32,070 bases of DNA from Gammaproteobacteria bacterium (GCA_030123805.1 JASJXV010000023.1:1-32070); one strand, 5' to 3'; counted from the first letter of the stretch, positions 1-8,031 are shown. Notes: generated from the sequence alone by a model not told the origin. Program-made: numbers and translations.

Positions 1-97
1 TCTGTCATAACCAGCTTGACTTCATGGGGTTTGATATGCAGGAATAGACCGTTGAACTAGTCGGGGAGAAATAATAATCGTTTTGCCGGGGTGCATA

Positions 98-955
98 ATG
101 AGAAGGGATTTTGAAGATAAGGTTGTGATAGTCACCGGGGCTGGATTGGGATTAGGCCGGGCGCATGCAATAGAATTTGCCAAACGCGGCGCACGGGTGG
201 TTGTGAATGACCTCGGCGGTGCTGTTGATGGCACAGGATCTGGAAACACAGCACAGGCTGTGGTGAAAGAAATTATCCGCTTGGGAGGGGAAGCCATCGC
301 CAACACGGCTTCTGTCGCAGAGGTAGAGGGTGCTCAAAGTATCATAGACGCAGCGGTAGATGCATACGGAACAGTCGATATAGTTGTAAACAATGCGGGC
401 ATTCTAAGAGACAAGACCTTCGCCAATATGACATTAGAAAATTTCCGAGCTGTCATGGACGTTCATCTTATGGGCACAGTCTATGTTACCAAAGCCGCTT
501 GGCCGATTATGTGTGGAAAGGGATGGGGACGTGTTGTGTTCACCAGCTCCGGTTCAGGCATTTTTGGTAACTTTGGTCAATCTAACTATGGTGCCGCTAA
601 AATGGCAATGGTAGGAATGATGAATGTACTGAAGTTGGAAGGCATACGTAAAGGCGTAAAAGTGAATTGCCTGGCACCAGGGGCCACAACCCGTATGACT
701 GAAAACCTCGGGGATCCGAATCGCGCGCCGAGAAGTCCGTCACTGGTGAGCCCTGCTGTATTGTACCTGTGCTCGGAAGATGCACCGAACGGGGTAATAT
801 TACAGGCTGCCGGAGGTCGTTTCTCGATCGTGGAAGTCTGTGTTAACAAGGGGGTCGATTTAAGTGATGACGCTACTTATGAAGATTTCCTTGAACATGC
901 TGATGAGATTTTGGATCAGGGAAGCCTGAAACCCCGGTCGTTGAGAGCGAACTAA
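98..955 (+). CDS. SDR-family (3R)-hydroxyacyl-CoA dehydrogenase-like oxidoreductase
   Basis: The 285-residue protein is a classical short-chain dehydrogenase. It has the nucleotide-binding TGAGLGLG at residues 13-20, NNAG at 98-101, and a catalytic Ser151-Tyr164-Lys168 triad (SNYGAAK context). The long segment after the first beta strand (VVNDLGGAVDGTGSGN) is typical of the dehydrogenase unit of peroxisomal multifunctional enzyme type 2 and its bacterial homologues, which oxidise (3R)-hydroxyacyl-CoA with NAD in beta-oxidation-like or steroid side-chain pathways. That substrate is inferred from family resemblance. I start it at the ATG at 98, behind a short G-run (88-91), rather than at the TTG at 83, which has no ribosome-binding site. 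No partner hydratase is adjacent, although several acyl-CoA genes lie elsewhere in the window. It reads in the same direction as the acetyltransferase that follows. Confidence 0.88.
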   Translation: MRRDFEDKVVIVTGAGLGLGRAHAIEFAKRGARVVVNDLGGAVDGTGSGNTAQAVVKEIIRLGGEAIANTASVAEVEGAQSIIDAAVDAYGTVDIVVNNAGILRDKTFANMTLENFRAVMDVHLMGTVYVTKAAWPIMCGKGWGRVVFTSSGSGIFGNFGQSNYGAAKMAMVGMMNVLKLEGIRKGVKVNCLAPGATTRMTENLGDPNRAPRSPSLVSPAVLYLCSEDAPNGVILQAAGGRFSIVEVCVNKGVDLSDDATYEDFLEHADEILDQGSLKPRSLRAN

Positions 956-1002
956 CTGTTTTCATTACCGCAGGAATAATGCTGCTCGGACAAGGCTGTG
1001 TT

Positions 1003-1581
1003 ATGAAAAATGGCCCCACAATGAAAACTCCACCACTACCTCACATCCAGACTGATCGGCTCACACTGAAACTTCTGGAACCATGCAATGCTGAGTTTAT
1101 GGTCAATTTTCGAGTGGAGAACAAGCAGCACCTGATGCCGTGGGAGCCGCTACGCTCGGCAGAATTCTATACGTTGGGGTTCTGGGAGATGCAGCTACGG
1201 CATGCAGTACAGGAGTTCAGAGAGCAGCACTGTGTTTGTCTGGTCATCATGGATACCGATGAGACTGAAGTATATGGGGTATGCAACTTTACGTTTATAC
1301 AGAAGGGAACGTTTCTCGCTTGCCAGCTTGGCTATGCTCTGGCAGAAAAACACCAGGAGCAGGGCATCATGGCTGAAGCACTCAAGGCTGGCATTGACTA
1401 CATGTTTAACGATATAGGATTGCATCGGATTATGGCGAACTATATGCCACATAATGATCGAAGCGCTCGTGTGCTTGAACGGCTCGGTTTTGTAGTCGAA
1501 GGCAAAGCAAAGGATTATCTGCGGATCAATGGTCGGTGGGAAGATCACATTCTCACCTCACTGGTGAATCCGGCTGATTAA
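1003..1581 (+). CDS. GNAT-family N-acetyltransferase, RimJ-like
   Basis: This is a GCN5-related acetyltransferase of about 192 residues. The N-terminal IQTDRLTLKLLEP is the usual opening of the RimJ/RimL group. The central LGYALAEKHQEQGIMAEAL matches the acetyl-CoA pyrophosphate-binding region (Gln/Arg-x-x-Gly type), and NDRSARVLERLGFVVEGKAKDY is the typical C-terminal signature. RimJ acetylates the N-terminal alanine of ribosomal protein S5; other members act on different protein N-termini or small molecules, so the substrate is not certain. Three ATGs are possible: 979, 1003 and 1021. I favour 1003 because AAGG lies 7 nt upstream. The ATG at 979 has an AGGA too close to it, and the one at 1021 has no visible site. 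It starts about 50 nt after the SDR stop. Confidence 0.85.
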   Translation: MKNGPTMKTPPLPHIQTDRLTLKLLEPCNAEFMVNFRVENKQHLMPWEPLRSAEFYTLGFWEMQLRHAVQEFREQHCVCLVIMDTDETEVYGVCNFTFIQKGTFLACQLGYALAEKHQEQGIMAEALKAGIDYMFNDIGLHRIMANYMPHNDRSARVLERLGFVVEGKAKDYLRINGRWEDHILTSLVNPAD

Positions 1582-1612
1582 TAGACCTGGCGTGTTGGCT
1601 GATAGTTAGTTC

Positions 1613-2419
1613 CTACCCGGCAAGATCGCACGCATCGGGAATCTCAAATTGATAGACAAACCCAGGCCCTCCCAGATAAATACCGCCGTCAACATTGAGA
1701 CAAAGATCACTGGCGTAGCTCCAGGGACCGGTCACCTCATCTGCTGATATATTTCTTGCAATACAGATGGGTGTGTGACCGTGAACGATCTGTTTGCCAC
1801 CAAAATATCTCAGCATCGATTGCGCTCTGTTTGTACCTGTCATCGACAGATCAGAGAAAGCCTTGTGGTCGCAGAAGCCGTCGAGTACAGCTATCCATTC
1901 ATTAATATCGGTCGATTGCAGTACTTTGTTAAAGGCTTTGTTGACGTCAGTGATGCTGAGTCCAAGCGTTATATAGACAAGTGTGTCTGCGTGGACAAGT
2001 AATTTGTCACCCAGCCGAGTCATGGCAGGTAAAGCCGTCAACCAGTCCGCTTGTGCCTCAGTTAACAGCTCAAGATCACGCTGAATGCCACCCCAACTGA
2101 TCCACTGTGTCGTGACGCTGTCACTGATGTCAGTAGAGATTCGGTGCATGCGATATACGCATAAGAGCATCATCTCATGATTACCCAGTAATGACTGCAC
2201 CTCTCCGCCCACCGTTCTCGCCTGGGTCTGAAGTTTCATGGTCAGCGACAGGCATTCTAGCCCTGCAGGACCACGATCAAAAATATCTCCGATGAGCCAT
2301 AGTTGCCTGGCGCCACCAATCCAGTTCTGTTCCCGGTCTATCAAGCCAGTATCGAGTAACAACTGGACATACTGGTCATGGTAGCCATGCAAGTCACCGA
2401 TTACTGAGATTGACGCCAT
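1613..2419 (-). CDS. Calcineurin-like (PPP-type) metallophosphatase
   Basis: The 268-residue protein carries the full set of phosphoprotein-phosphatase motifs in order: GDLHG at residues 8-12, GDIFDRG at 44-50, GNHE at 79-82, a histidine in the LLVHAD segment, and HGHTP towards the C-terminus (metal-ligand histidine). These residues form the di-metal centre that hydrolyses phosphate esters. Overall it resembles the Shewanella-like phosphatases (Shelphs) and bacterial PPP enzymes, so a protein serine/threonine or small phosphoester substrate is possible; the substrate cannot be told from sequence. There is no signal peptide, so it should act in the cytoplasm. It is convergent with the acetyltransferase and ends about 30 nt from it. 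The downstream-facing neighbour on the same strand is the PPOX protein about 40 nt upstream, so the two may be co-transcribed. Confidence 0.9.
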   Translation of the reverse strand: MASISVIGDLHGYHDQYVQLLLDTGLIDREQNWIGGARQLWLIGDIFDRGPAGLECLSLTMKLQTQARTVGGEVQSLLGNHEMMLLCVYRMHRISTDISDSVTTQWISWGGIQRDLELLTEAQADWLTALPAMTRLGDKLLVHADTLVYITLGLSITDVNKAFNKVLQSTDINEWIAVLDGFCDHKAFSDLSMTGTNRAQSMLRYFGGKQIVHGHTPICIARNISADEVTGPWSYASDLCLNVDGGIYLGGPGFVYQFEIPDACDLAG

Positions 2420-2457
2420 ATTGAAAACCGAATTGTGGGAAAGGCGCGATTATAGCT

Positions 2458-2844
2458 TCATGTGGCTACCATCGGGGCACGATTAATCACCAGTACCACC
2501 CGATTGTCGATTTTACCGGTCAATCGGGAAAAGAAGTTGGTTATGCTCATTTGCCAGCCATATTTCTTTTGTAGCAGTTTGTAAGCATAGGATTCCTGCC
2601 CGGGGCTGGCAAAAACACACTCTGTGTCAATCCAGGCACCAGTAAGATTTCCTTTTACATCGCAAGATGCCACCCTGGATTTACATGAATTTCTGATTCT
2701 TTTGACTTTACCAGTATTTCGGGCGCTGAACACATAGCAGGTGTCTTGATCCTCGGCAAACCATACCGGTGTATTGACCTGTATCCCGGTTTTACGAAAC
2801 GTACCCAGATTAAGATAACGTGCATTTGTCAGGCTATCGTCCAT
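2458..2844 (-). CDS. PPOX-class (pyridoxamine 5'-phosphate oxidase-like) flavoprotein
   Basis: A small protein of 128 residues with the split-barrel flavin-binding fold. The run LGTFRKTGIQVNTPVWFA followed by YVFSARNTGKVKRIRN is the signature of the PPOX group often annotated as probable F420-dependent enzymes (Rv2061-like). The Lys/Arg-rich KVKRIRN segment normally contacts the cofactor phosphate. Gammaproteobacteria usually lack F420, so FMN or another ligand is at least as likely here. I place the start at the second ATG (2842-2844) because a GAGAG run lies in front of it; the ATG at 2859 has no ribosome-binding site. The C-terminal part (ECVFASPGQESYAYKLLQKKYG) fits the family length. It lies 38 nt upstream of the phosphatase on the same strand. 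Confidence 0.8.
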   Translation of the reverse strand: MDDSLTNARYLNLGTFRKTGIQVNTPVWFAEDQDTCYVFSARNTGKVKRIRNSCKSRVASCDVKGNLTGAWIDTECVFASPGQESYAYKLLQKKYGWQMSITNFFSRLTGKIDNRVVLVINRAPMVAT

Positions 2845-2859
2845 TGTTGACACTCTCAT

Positions 2860-3217
2860 TAGTTGCTTGCATAAGCTGGGCGCTGCAGGGAATCGTTAAG
2901 GCTGCAAGTATACTCTCCGGGGTGCAACAGTGCCGAGACGTCTGCGCGACCCGATCTGCGCGACCCGATCTGATCGTCGAGCCGCGCCAGGAGAGGGGTT
3001 GTGGGCTGTTTTGCCATGCCATGCGCCGTGCCTTGCTGCGGTCCAACATCGTCAATTTTTCGCAATTAGTATCTCTTAGCGTCACCTGAAATCGCTCTGT
3101 GTCGGTTCCTGACCACTATAATGGGATCGGGCGCAAGCGGAATAAAATCCAATAAACCCTTTATTTACAAGGGCTGTAGAGATTCACAGGCGCACCATTG
3201 CATTAAATTATAAAAGT
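2860..3217. other. Intergenic region, no convincing gene
   Basis: The stretch between the PPOX gene and the sigma-54 promoter holds no ORF with family resemblance. It contains two perfect tandem copies of a 14-bp GC-rich unit (tctgcgcgacccga) at 2941-2954 and 2955-2968. A weak CCCTT...AAGGG inverted repeat near 3156-3173 sits upstream of the promoter. Overlapping short frames on both strands look like chance openings. The length and position would suit an enhancer-binding-protein site for the sigma-54 promoter, but I recognise no specific activator motif. Confidence 0.5.
2941..2968. repeat. Tandem direct repeat, 2 x 14 bp
   Basis: The unit tctgcgcgacccga occurs twice head to tail and is followed by a partial third start (tctgatcg). 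It lies in non-coding DNA upstream of the secreted-protein gene. It is probably a slippage product; a regulatory role is only a guess. Confidence 0.7.
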
Positions 3218-3233
3218 TGGCACGCACCATGCA
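3218..3233 (+). promoter_or_regulatory. Sigma-54 (RpoN) -24/-12 promoter
   Basis: The site reads TGGCACG-N4-ATGCA against the RpoN consensus TGGCACG-N4-TTGCW. The invariant GG and GC are 12 bp apart and only one core base differs. It lies about 70 bp upstream of the next ATG, which implies transcription starting near 3244 and a leader of about 60 nt. RpoN promoters need an ATP-driven enhancer-binding activator, and none is encoded in this window. Confidence 0.75.
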
Positions 3234-3303
3234 TTTACTTTATTAAGGTCATATTGAGGTTAGCAGCTCAATAAAATGAATTAAAACACTTGAGAGAGAG
3301 AAA

Positions 3304-3840
3304 ATGATGCACAAGTTAAACACAATCGTATCGGTATTGATTTTTCTGAGCGCATGGATCAGTACCGCCGTCTTTGCCGCCAGTGATGGCACCCTAGGCG
3401 CCACCTCCTCCGGCACCTCAGACGTCACTCTGACCATCAATGATCTCGTTCGGATCACCGGCGTGGACGATATTGCGTTGGGAGCCTATGGAGGCAGTGG
3501 CGCCTTGACGGGGCAGAGCGAGTACTGCGTATTTCGCAACGGCGGCGACAATTACAAACTCAACCTGACTTCCACCGGCGGTGTATTCCAGGTCGTTTCA
3601 GTCACGACCAGTGACAGCATCGCATTCACAGTGAAGGTTGATGGTGACACTGACGCGTCTAATGGCGAAACGCTGACTCACGGCGTCGATAGTGCAGCAA
3701 TGGTAGGATCTCCCTCATTGACGTGTAGTAGCTCAGACAACGCGTCCATGTATGTATCCTTCGCAGAGGCAGACATGCTTGCAGTCACTACAGCGAATGA
3801 CTACACGGCTACCATTACGCTGCTGGTCTCTCCGATCTAA
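3304..3840 (+). CDS. Secreted Ig-like/pilin-like protein of unknown function
   Basis: The 178-residue product begins with a clear Sec signal peptide (hydrophobic VSVLIFLSAWISTAVFA, cleavage expected near AVFA-AS). The mature part is rich in Thr, Ser, Gly and Asp and in alternating beta-strand patterns. It contains DVTLTINDLVRITGVDDIAL near its start and two cysteines (EYCVF and LTCSS) that could form a disulfide. The ending NDYTATITLLVSPI resembles the C-terminal strand of spore-coat-U or fimbrial subunit-like proteins, but there is no chaperone or usher gene nearby and I cannot assign a family. A GAGAGAG ribosome-binding site precedes the ATG at 3304; a second ATG follows immediately. It is a single-gene unit with a sigma-54 promoter in front and a strong terminator behind, so its expression is probably conditional and possibly high. 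Location should be periplasmic or on the cell surface. Confidence 0.75.
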   Translation: MMHKLNTIVSVLIFLSAWISTAVFAASDGTLGATSSGTSDVTLTINDLVRITGVDDIALGAYGGSGALTGQSEYCVFRNGGDNYKLNLTSTGGVFQVVSVTTSDSIAFTVKVDGDTDASNGETLTHGVDSAAMVGSPSLTCSSSDNASMYVSFAEADMLAVTTANDYTATITLLVSPI

Positions 3841-3870
3841 ACAAATTTACCAAGTTGTACTCTCCCCCTT

Positions 3871-3897
3871 AAAGGGACCGGCAGGTCCCTTTTTTTT
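3871..3897 (+). terminator. Rho-independent terminator
   Basis: A perfect 9-bp stem AAAGGGACC / GGTCCCTTT closes a GGCA tetraloop and runs into an uninterrupted T tract. It lies 30 nt after the stop of the secreted-protein gene and closes that unit. Confidence 0.93.
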
Positions 3898-3946
3898 ATG
3901 CTGTTTTGTAGATGATTGATACACCCGGATCAATATGCAATTGCCC

Positions 3947-4624
3947 CTAGACTGAGACCTTGAAAGAAATCGTAAATTCGGTCTGGCGCCAGGCAGCATA
4001 GATACCAAAAAAGTAGATATGAATCAAAAGCGCCAGCGTCCACTCGAACGCAGCTTCGATAGAATCATAGTCAGCCATGGTTAAGTCCAGAATCAAACTG
4101 AGCAGACCGATACTCAGTACAGTTGTGTTGAGCCCGAACAGGAAGGAATAGATCCGGTGTGAAAATAGCTGTTGCTGGCTATTTAGCTTACCTATGTGGT
4201 AGGTGAATAAAAGTTGTGCCAGATAGGTAAAAGTAAAGTAGATGATCACGCCAATACGTCTTTCAAGTTGGTACAGATCGCCTGAGGCGCCCAGCATGGT
4301 TGTGTAGAGTATTAAAAAGAGTGCCGCCACTGTGCCGATAAATGGAATACTTCGAGCGCCAAAACTGCGTCGGTATCCGGTGGTCAACAACCATTGGTAA
4401 CACAGATACCAGAACAACATCATCAGCATCGCTGCAGGGATCATGGTCGCCTTGAAAATAAAGTACTCCGGATTCTGCCGACCGGTCGCGCTGATTGAGG
4501 TGCAGCTATCGATATAAGGGATACACCAGGGCACATGTTCATTCATGGCAGCTACCAGATACACTGTATGGATAGCCAGAATAGGAAGTAATCCGGTTGA
4601 AAGTGCAATGATTCCTGGTCTCAT
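3947..4624 (-). CDS. Frag1/DRAM/Sfk1 (CWH43-N)-like membrane protein
   Basis: This is an integral membrane protein of 225 residues with about six hydrophobic segments. The loop after the first helix reads VPWCIPYIDSCTSISATG followed by PEYFIFKA. It resembles the conserved 'P-Y-I-S-x-x-G ... P-E ... F' loop of the Frag1/DRAM/Sfk1 family, whose eukaryotic members act in GPI-lipid remodelling and autophagy. Bacterial members have no settled function. An AGAGG ribosome-binding site stands 9 nt before the ATG. The gene lies 33 nt downstream of the MraY paralogue on the same strand, so the two are probably one transcript. That pairing suggests a role linked to polyprenyl-phosphate lipids, but this is inference. 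It is convergent with the secreted-protein unit. Confidence 0.65.
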   Translation of the reverse strand: MRPGIIALSTGLLPILAIHTVYLVAAMNEHVPWCIPYIDSCTSISATGRQNPEYFIFKATMIPAAMLMMLFWYLCYQWLLTTGYRRSFGARSIPFIGTVAALFLILYTTMLGASGDLYQLERRIGVIIYFTFTYLAQLLFTYHIGKLNSQQQLFSHRIYSFLFGLNTTVLSIGLLSLILDLTMADYDSIEAAFEWTLALLIHIYFFGIYAAWRQTEFTISFKVSV

Positions 4625-4657
4625 AAGGGGAACCTCTGCGCAATGATCAGGTTTGAT

Positions 4658-5707
4658 TTATCTTATTTTCAACAGCAATACCATCAGAATCGGTGTGCCA
4701 ACCGCTTGTAAAAGCATGAATCTGACCAGCACCTGAGAATTTGACCACCCCAGATTATGTCTCATATGATCGTGCAGAGGGTAGCGGACTTTTCCGAAAA
4801 TGCCAATATTCAGAAACCTTAACAGAGCAACTTTCACCATGCCCGTTGCGCCATTCACAAGAATCACATAGGCGACAACCAGAATCAAGAACGGATTACC
4901 CGTTGCCAGTACCAGCATACCCAGCATCAGACCGATAGGTCTTGAACCTGAGTCACCCATCAACACGGCACTCGGGTAACTATTGTGCCATAAGTAGCCG
5001 GAAAGAACGCCGACCATGACAAATGCCATAATGCCCCAGTCTGCTCCAAGGCTGTAATGTGGTATCAGCAGATATTGTGCAATCTCGTAGTGCCCGACAA
5101 TGCCATAAAGTATTGCGCCAAGGAAGATAGTGCTCATGGCGGACAAGCTGGCAGAAAGCCCATCCACACCATCAGTACAATTGGTGGCGTTGATAGAAAC
5201 CCAGATAAGAATTGTCGCCATGGGTATGAACAGGTAAGGGCTTAATTGGATCGGTTCTTTCAACAGAGGCAGCCAGATAACGAAGGGTTGCATCTGACAG
5301 ATGATCATCGACGCAGCAATGGCAATGACCAGGTCAATTGCGCCGAGTCGATACTCACTCCATCCCGATTCACTGTGATCGTCCAGGAATCCAACAGTCA
5401 TTGCCACGGCAACGCACATCAGTGTTTCCAGATATCGCCAGTCAAAGGGAACCACCAGTAAGCTGATAACTATGAAGATCGGGATAAAGATTAGCCCTGC
5501 ACTGACCGGCTTGCCGACACTCTTGTACGCATCGACCGCGTATTTACGCCCCTTGTCTGTAGGCAGCAGATGCCAGTATTTGGGCAGTAGCCACCAGGTG
5601 AGAAGACCCCCGGCGGCAGTACCCAGGCCTGCCAGGAAAAAATATGACGTGAGCAGGCGCACGGGGCCCGCAAACTCAGCCAGTAACTCACCGAGAGAAA
5701 ACAGCAA
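4658..5707 (-). CDS. MraY-like polyprenyl-phosphate glycosyl-1-phosphate transferase
   Basis: The 349-residue multi-spanning protein belongs to glycosyltransferase family 4 (MraY/WecA). The catalytic aspartates GFLDD are at 109-110, NCTDGVDG is at 176-183, MGDSGS at 250-255, and the C-terminal histidine motif PLHDHMRH is at 310-317 (MraY normally has a HHH cluster there). These enzymes move a phospho-sugar from a UDP donor to undecaprenyl phosphate on the cytoplasmic face of the inner membrane. The motifs are closer to MraY (lipid I synthesis) than to WecA. The gene is not in a cell-wall cluster, however, and its neighbour is a Frag1-like protein, so I read it as a second MraY copy with a possibly different acceptor or donor. 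The altered HDHMRH motif supports divergence. Confidence 0.85.
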   Translation of the reverse strand: MLFSLGELLAEFAGPVRLLTSYFFLAGLGTAAGGLLTWWLLPKYWHLLPTDKGRKYAVDAYKSVGKPVSAGLIFIPIFIVISLLVVPFDWRYLETLMCVAVAMTVGFLDDHSESGWSEYRLGAIDLVIAIAASMIICQMQPFVIWLPLLKEPIQLSPYLFIPMATILIWVSINATNCTDGVDGLSASLSAMSTIFLGAILYGIVGHYEIAQYLLIPHYSLGADWGIMAFVMVGVLSGYLWHNSYPSAVLMGDSGSRPIGLMLGMLVLATGNPFLILVVAYVILVNGATGMVKVALLRFLNIGIFGKVRYPLHDHMRHNLGWSNSQVLVRFMLLQAVGTPILMVLLLKIR

Positions 5708-5816
5708 TATCGATACCTTGACGATTAATATGAGCTGTGAGTATACGCTTTTAATGCCACAAATTAACAGGTACTTTATTAATTATTTCAAACAGATAGC
5801 TGGGATTGTTGCTAAA

Positions 5817-6629
5817 TCATATTATGTTTGCTTTCCACAGATAGCGGCAATGTCGCAGTATGATGCCAGCCGCTTCTGCGTGATGCTCGAATATTGATAA
5901 CAACCGATGTTCCACATCTTCATAAGCGGGAATCTCATCGGCCGGTAAACCCCAGGTAAGAACCTTGTACAGTTCCTCGGGTTGATCAAATATTTCCGGC
6001 ACATCGAATCCCCAACCACTATGCAACATGAAACCATTCTGATTCAGGCGGTTCTCAACTGATTGGTGGATCGAGCCCGCCCCCGTATACCGACCACAAT
6101 TTTCATAGTGCATGACATGGGGTAATTTGTTTGACCAGGCTGGAATCGGTTCCTCCATGGGACATAACTGGATCATGACAGTGCCCGGATGTCCAACGCG
6201 ACGCGCATCCTCCAACCAGTGCAGAGGTCCACGGCGGGCGATGATGACATCGATAGAATTATCTTCGGCTGGCAGTGTTATCTGTTCATGCATCAGATCT
6301 TTTGCATCGTGGCAAAGAAACTCGACATTCTCGATAGCCTTCTCCTGAGCATTTCTTTTCGCCAGTTCGATGTAGCTGGTTACGCGATCGTATGCAATAA
6401 TTTTTTTACACAGCTCAGCGAGTTCAAGGGCTACATCACCATGACCACAGCCCACATCAAGTACGATAGAATCGGGTGTGAGATGCTGTTTTACCAGGTG
6501 CATGTATGCGTCTTCACCATTTCCCTCTGATTTCACAGAAGTCCAGGGATAATAGTAGCCGATTTGGATTTTTGCGAGATTATCGTACCATTCGTCTGTG
6601 TGCGGATGAGGGATTCGGGTAGTGGCCAT
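5817..6629 (-). CDS. Class I SAM-dependent methyltransferase
   Basis: The protein has 270 residues. The SAM-binding motif I is VLDVGCGHGDVAL at about residues 55-67, motif II is the acidic IAYDRVT, and the post-I aspartate occurs in LCHDAKDL. The IDVIIARRGPLHWLEDARRV segment is the usual strand-4 motif. The N-terminal TDEWYDNLAKIQIGYYYPW and the region after residue 150 are not diagnostic of a substrate, so small-molecule or quinone-type methylation cannot be separated. AGGAG about 10 nt upstream supports the start. No signal peptide is present. The preceding gene on the strand is the PNPOx-like protein, separated by an unexplained 240-nt stretch. Confidence 0.85.
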   Translation of the reverse strand: MATTRIPHPHTDEWYDNLAKIQIGYYYPWTSVKSEGNGEDAYMHLVKQHLTPDSIVLDVGCGHGDVALELAELCKKIIAYDRVTSYIELAKRNAQEKAIENVEFLCHDAKDLMHEQITLPAEDNSIDVIIARRGPLHWLEDARRVGHPGTVMIQLCPMEEPIPAWSNKLPHVMHYENCGRYTGAGSIHQSVENRLNQNGFMLHSGWGFDVPEIFDQPEELYKVLTWGLPADEIPAYEDVEHRLLSIFEHHAEAAGIILRHCRYLWKANII

Positions 6630-6639
6630 TTTTCAAATA

Positions 6640-6872
6640 CTCCTGGCAGTTTTCCCTGCAGTTTAAGTGAAGTTCAGGGCCAATTGTCGATTTTTTGATC
6701 GGATGTGGGGCCCGATCCTGCAGGACAAAACTGTCAGCGTCCATTAAAAAGCCGGTAGTGAAGAAAGATTCACGTTCTCCGTAGCTGGTTGCACCGCTGG
6801 TGTTTTGCATCAGAGTCTGCACAGATTTCTTGCTCCAGGTGAATTCGATCGGCTTGTTTGGTACCAGGGCTA
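6640..6872 (-). pseudogene. Open frame without a start between two genes, possible relic
   Basis: After the stop of the PNPOx-like gene, a different minus-strand frame stays open for about 78 codons (ALVPNKPIEFTW ... ESFFTTGFLMDADSFVL ... DRAPHPIKKSTIGPEL). It has no start codon of its own outside the upstream gene and runs on into the methyltransferase start in another frame. The residue pattern looks protein-like, but I recognise no family. It could be a decayed gene fragment or a chance opening. Confidence 0.25.
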
Positions 6873-7424
6873 CTAATTGGAGATTCCCTGGAAATCTGTT
6901 TTCTTGCCATCCAGGCTGACAGAGTTCTCTGCTGACCAATAGTGTTTGATACCATCATCGCCTTTCTTTTCGGTCCACTGCTTGAGCGTATAGCGCTCCG
7001 AAAGAAAATCCATGAAAGGCACTGCATAGCCGCAGGAAGTCTGCACCAGTTCAATCTGCATGTGGAACAATTGACGGGATCCAGCCGGTTTGCCGAACAG
7101 AGCCAGCCATTCCTGCCACTGATCATCCCCGGGATGAATCACTTCAGCCGTGCCGTAAAGACGAAGAATTCGGGGTAATCCTTCAAATGCACAGAACATC
7201 AGTGTCATGCGGTTAGAATCAAGCAGGTGCGCTGCGGTTTCATTACCGCTGCCGGTCAGGTTTAACCATACCAGTTCATTCTTGTTCAGAATTCTGAGGC
7301 TGTCGTAACCTTTCGGAGACAGATTTACCCTACCCTCAGCAGCTGCTGTGGCGACAAAGAATATTTTCTGTGCTGCGATAAACTCCCGCAGGGAATCGGA
7401 TAGTTCACTAAATCTTTCTGCCAT
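6873..7424 (-). CDS. Pyridoxamine 5'-phosphate oxidase family protein
   Basis: The protein has 183 residues with the split-barrel flavin-binding fold. The opening FIAAQKIFFVATAAAEGRVNLSPKG is the standard first half of the family, and the central VWLNLTGSGNETAAHL followed by MTLMFCAFEG and RLYGTAEVI completes the core. A conserved CGYAVPFMDF segment occurs in the C-terminal half. This subgroup is widespread and its members bind FMN or heme; most are uncharacterised. It probably acts in the cytoplasm on a small oxidised substrate, but that is inference. GGAA lies about 9 nt before the ATG. Two adjacent TAG stop codons end it. It is transcribed away from the lipoprotein gene, from a shared intergenic stretch of about 150 bp. 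Confidence 0.82.
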   Translation of the reverse strand: MAERFSELSDSLREFIAAQKIFFVATAAAEGRVNLSPKGYDSLRILNKNELVWLNLTGSGNETAAHLLDSNRMTLMFCAFEGLPRILRLYGTAEVIHPGDDQWQEWLALFGKPAGSRQLFHMQIELVQTSCGYAVPFMDFLSERYTLKQWTEKKGDDGIKHYWSAENSVSLDGKKTDFQGISN

Positions 7425-7579
7425 TATTTCAATTCCGGGGGTGATGATGAAGTGGTTATAATATCAAATCTATGCTTGCGTAGGCACCATGCGGAGTGGT
7501 TAAAATAAGGACTGTCGGGTAACATTCTGCATTTTAGGGACGCTCTGATTAACTGGGTTTTTTCGTGAGGGATAAAATA

Positions 7580-7924
7580 GTGCAAAATAATCATCAGAAG
7601 ACCTGGGTATATGCTGTTGGTTTATTGTTGCTATCGCTCGGGCTAAACGGCTGCATGACAGTGCAGCCAGCTTCACAAATCATTGGCAGTTGGGATGGTC
7701 AATTGCATGGATTTCCCATCGTCGTTGAATATACAGAGACAACAGTTGGCGTCAGTGGAACGGAGCCAGTGGCCTATTCAATCGAAGACAACGTGATCAC
7801 GCTGGCCACCGAGAATGTACAGACATATCGGATCGAGTTTCCATCCAAACACGAGATGATTCAGATTGATGATGTCACCGGCACTGAGCAGAGATACATC
7901 CGTAGAAACCCTGAGTCAGATTAG
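7580..7924 (+). CDS. Small lipoprotein of unknown function
   Basis: A 114-residue product that starts with a basic segment and a hydrophobic helix (VYAVGLLLLSLGLNGC), ending in a lipobox-like LNGC. It should therefore be a lipoprotein anchored at its first mature cysteine. The remainder (IIGSWDGQLHGFPIVVEYT ... YSIEDNVITLA) looks like a small beta-barrel of the lipocalin-like or 'IIGSWxG' type, but I do not recognise a named family. The GTG at 7580 is preferred because GAGG lies 9 nt in front of it; the GTG at 7565 overlaps that site. It is followed after about 100 nt by the permease on the same strand. No functional link between them is evident. Confidence 0.65.
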   Translation: MQNNHQKTWVYAVGLLLLSLGLNGCMTVQPASQIIGSWDGQLHGFPIVVEYTETTVGVSGTEPVAYSIEDNVITLATENVQTYRIEFPSKHEMIQIDDVTGTEQRYIRRNPESD

Positions 7925-8031
7925 TATTAAGCCGGTCGCCATCGCTGCTGTTTTATCAACTAATCGATGCTGGGAGTGTCGACCCACTGAAACATGCCTG
8001 GTTACCAACATTCGATCTATTCATGTATTAA

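Noticed and set aside
1-97. Possible end of an upstream gene at the left edge
   Set aside because: No frame in the first 97 bases shows a recognisable C-terminus or a terminator, so I leave it as non-coding edge.
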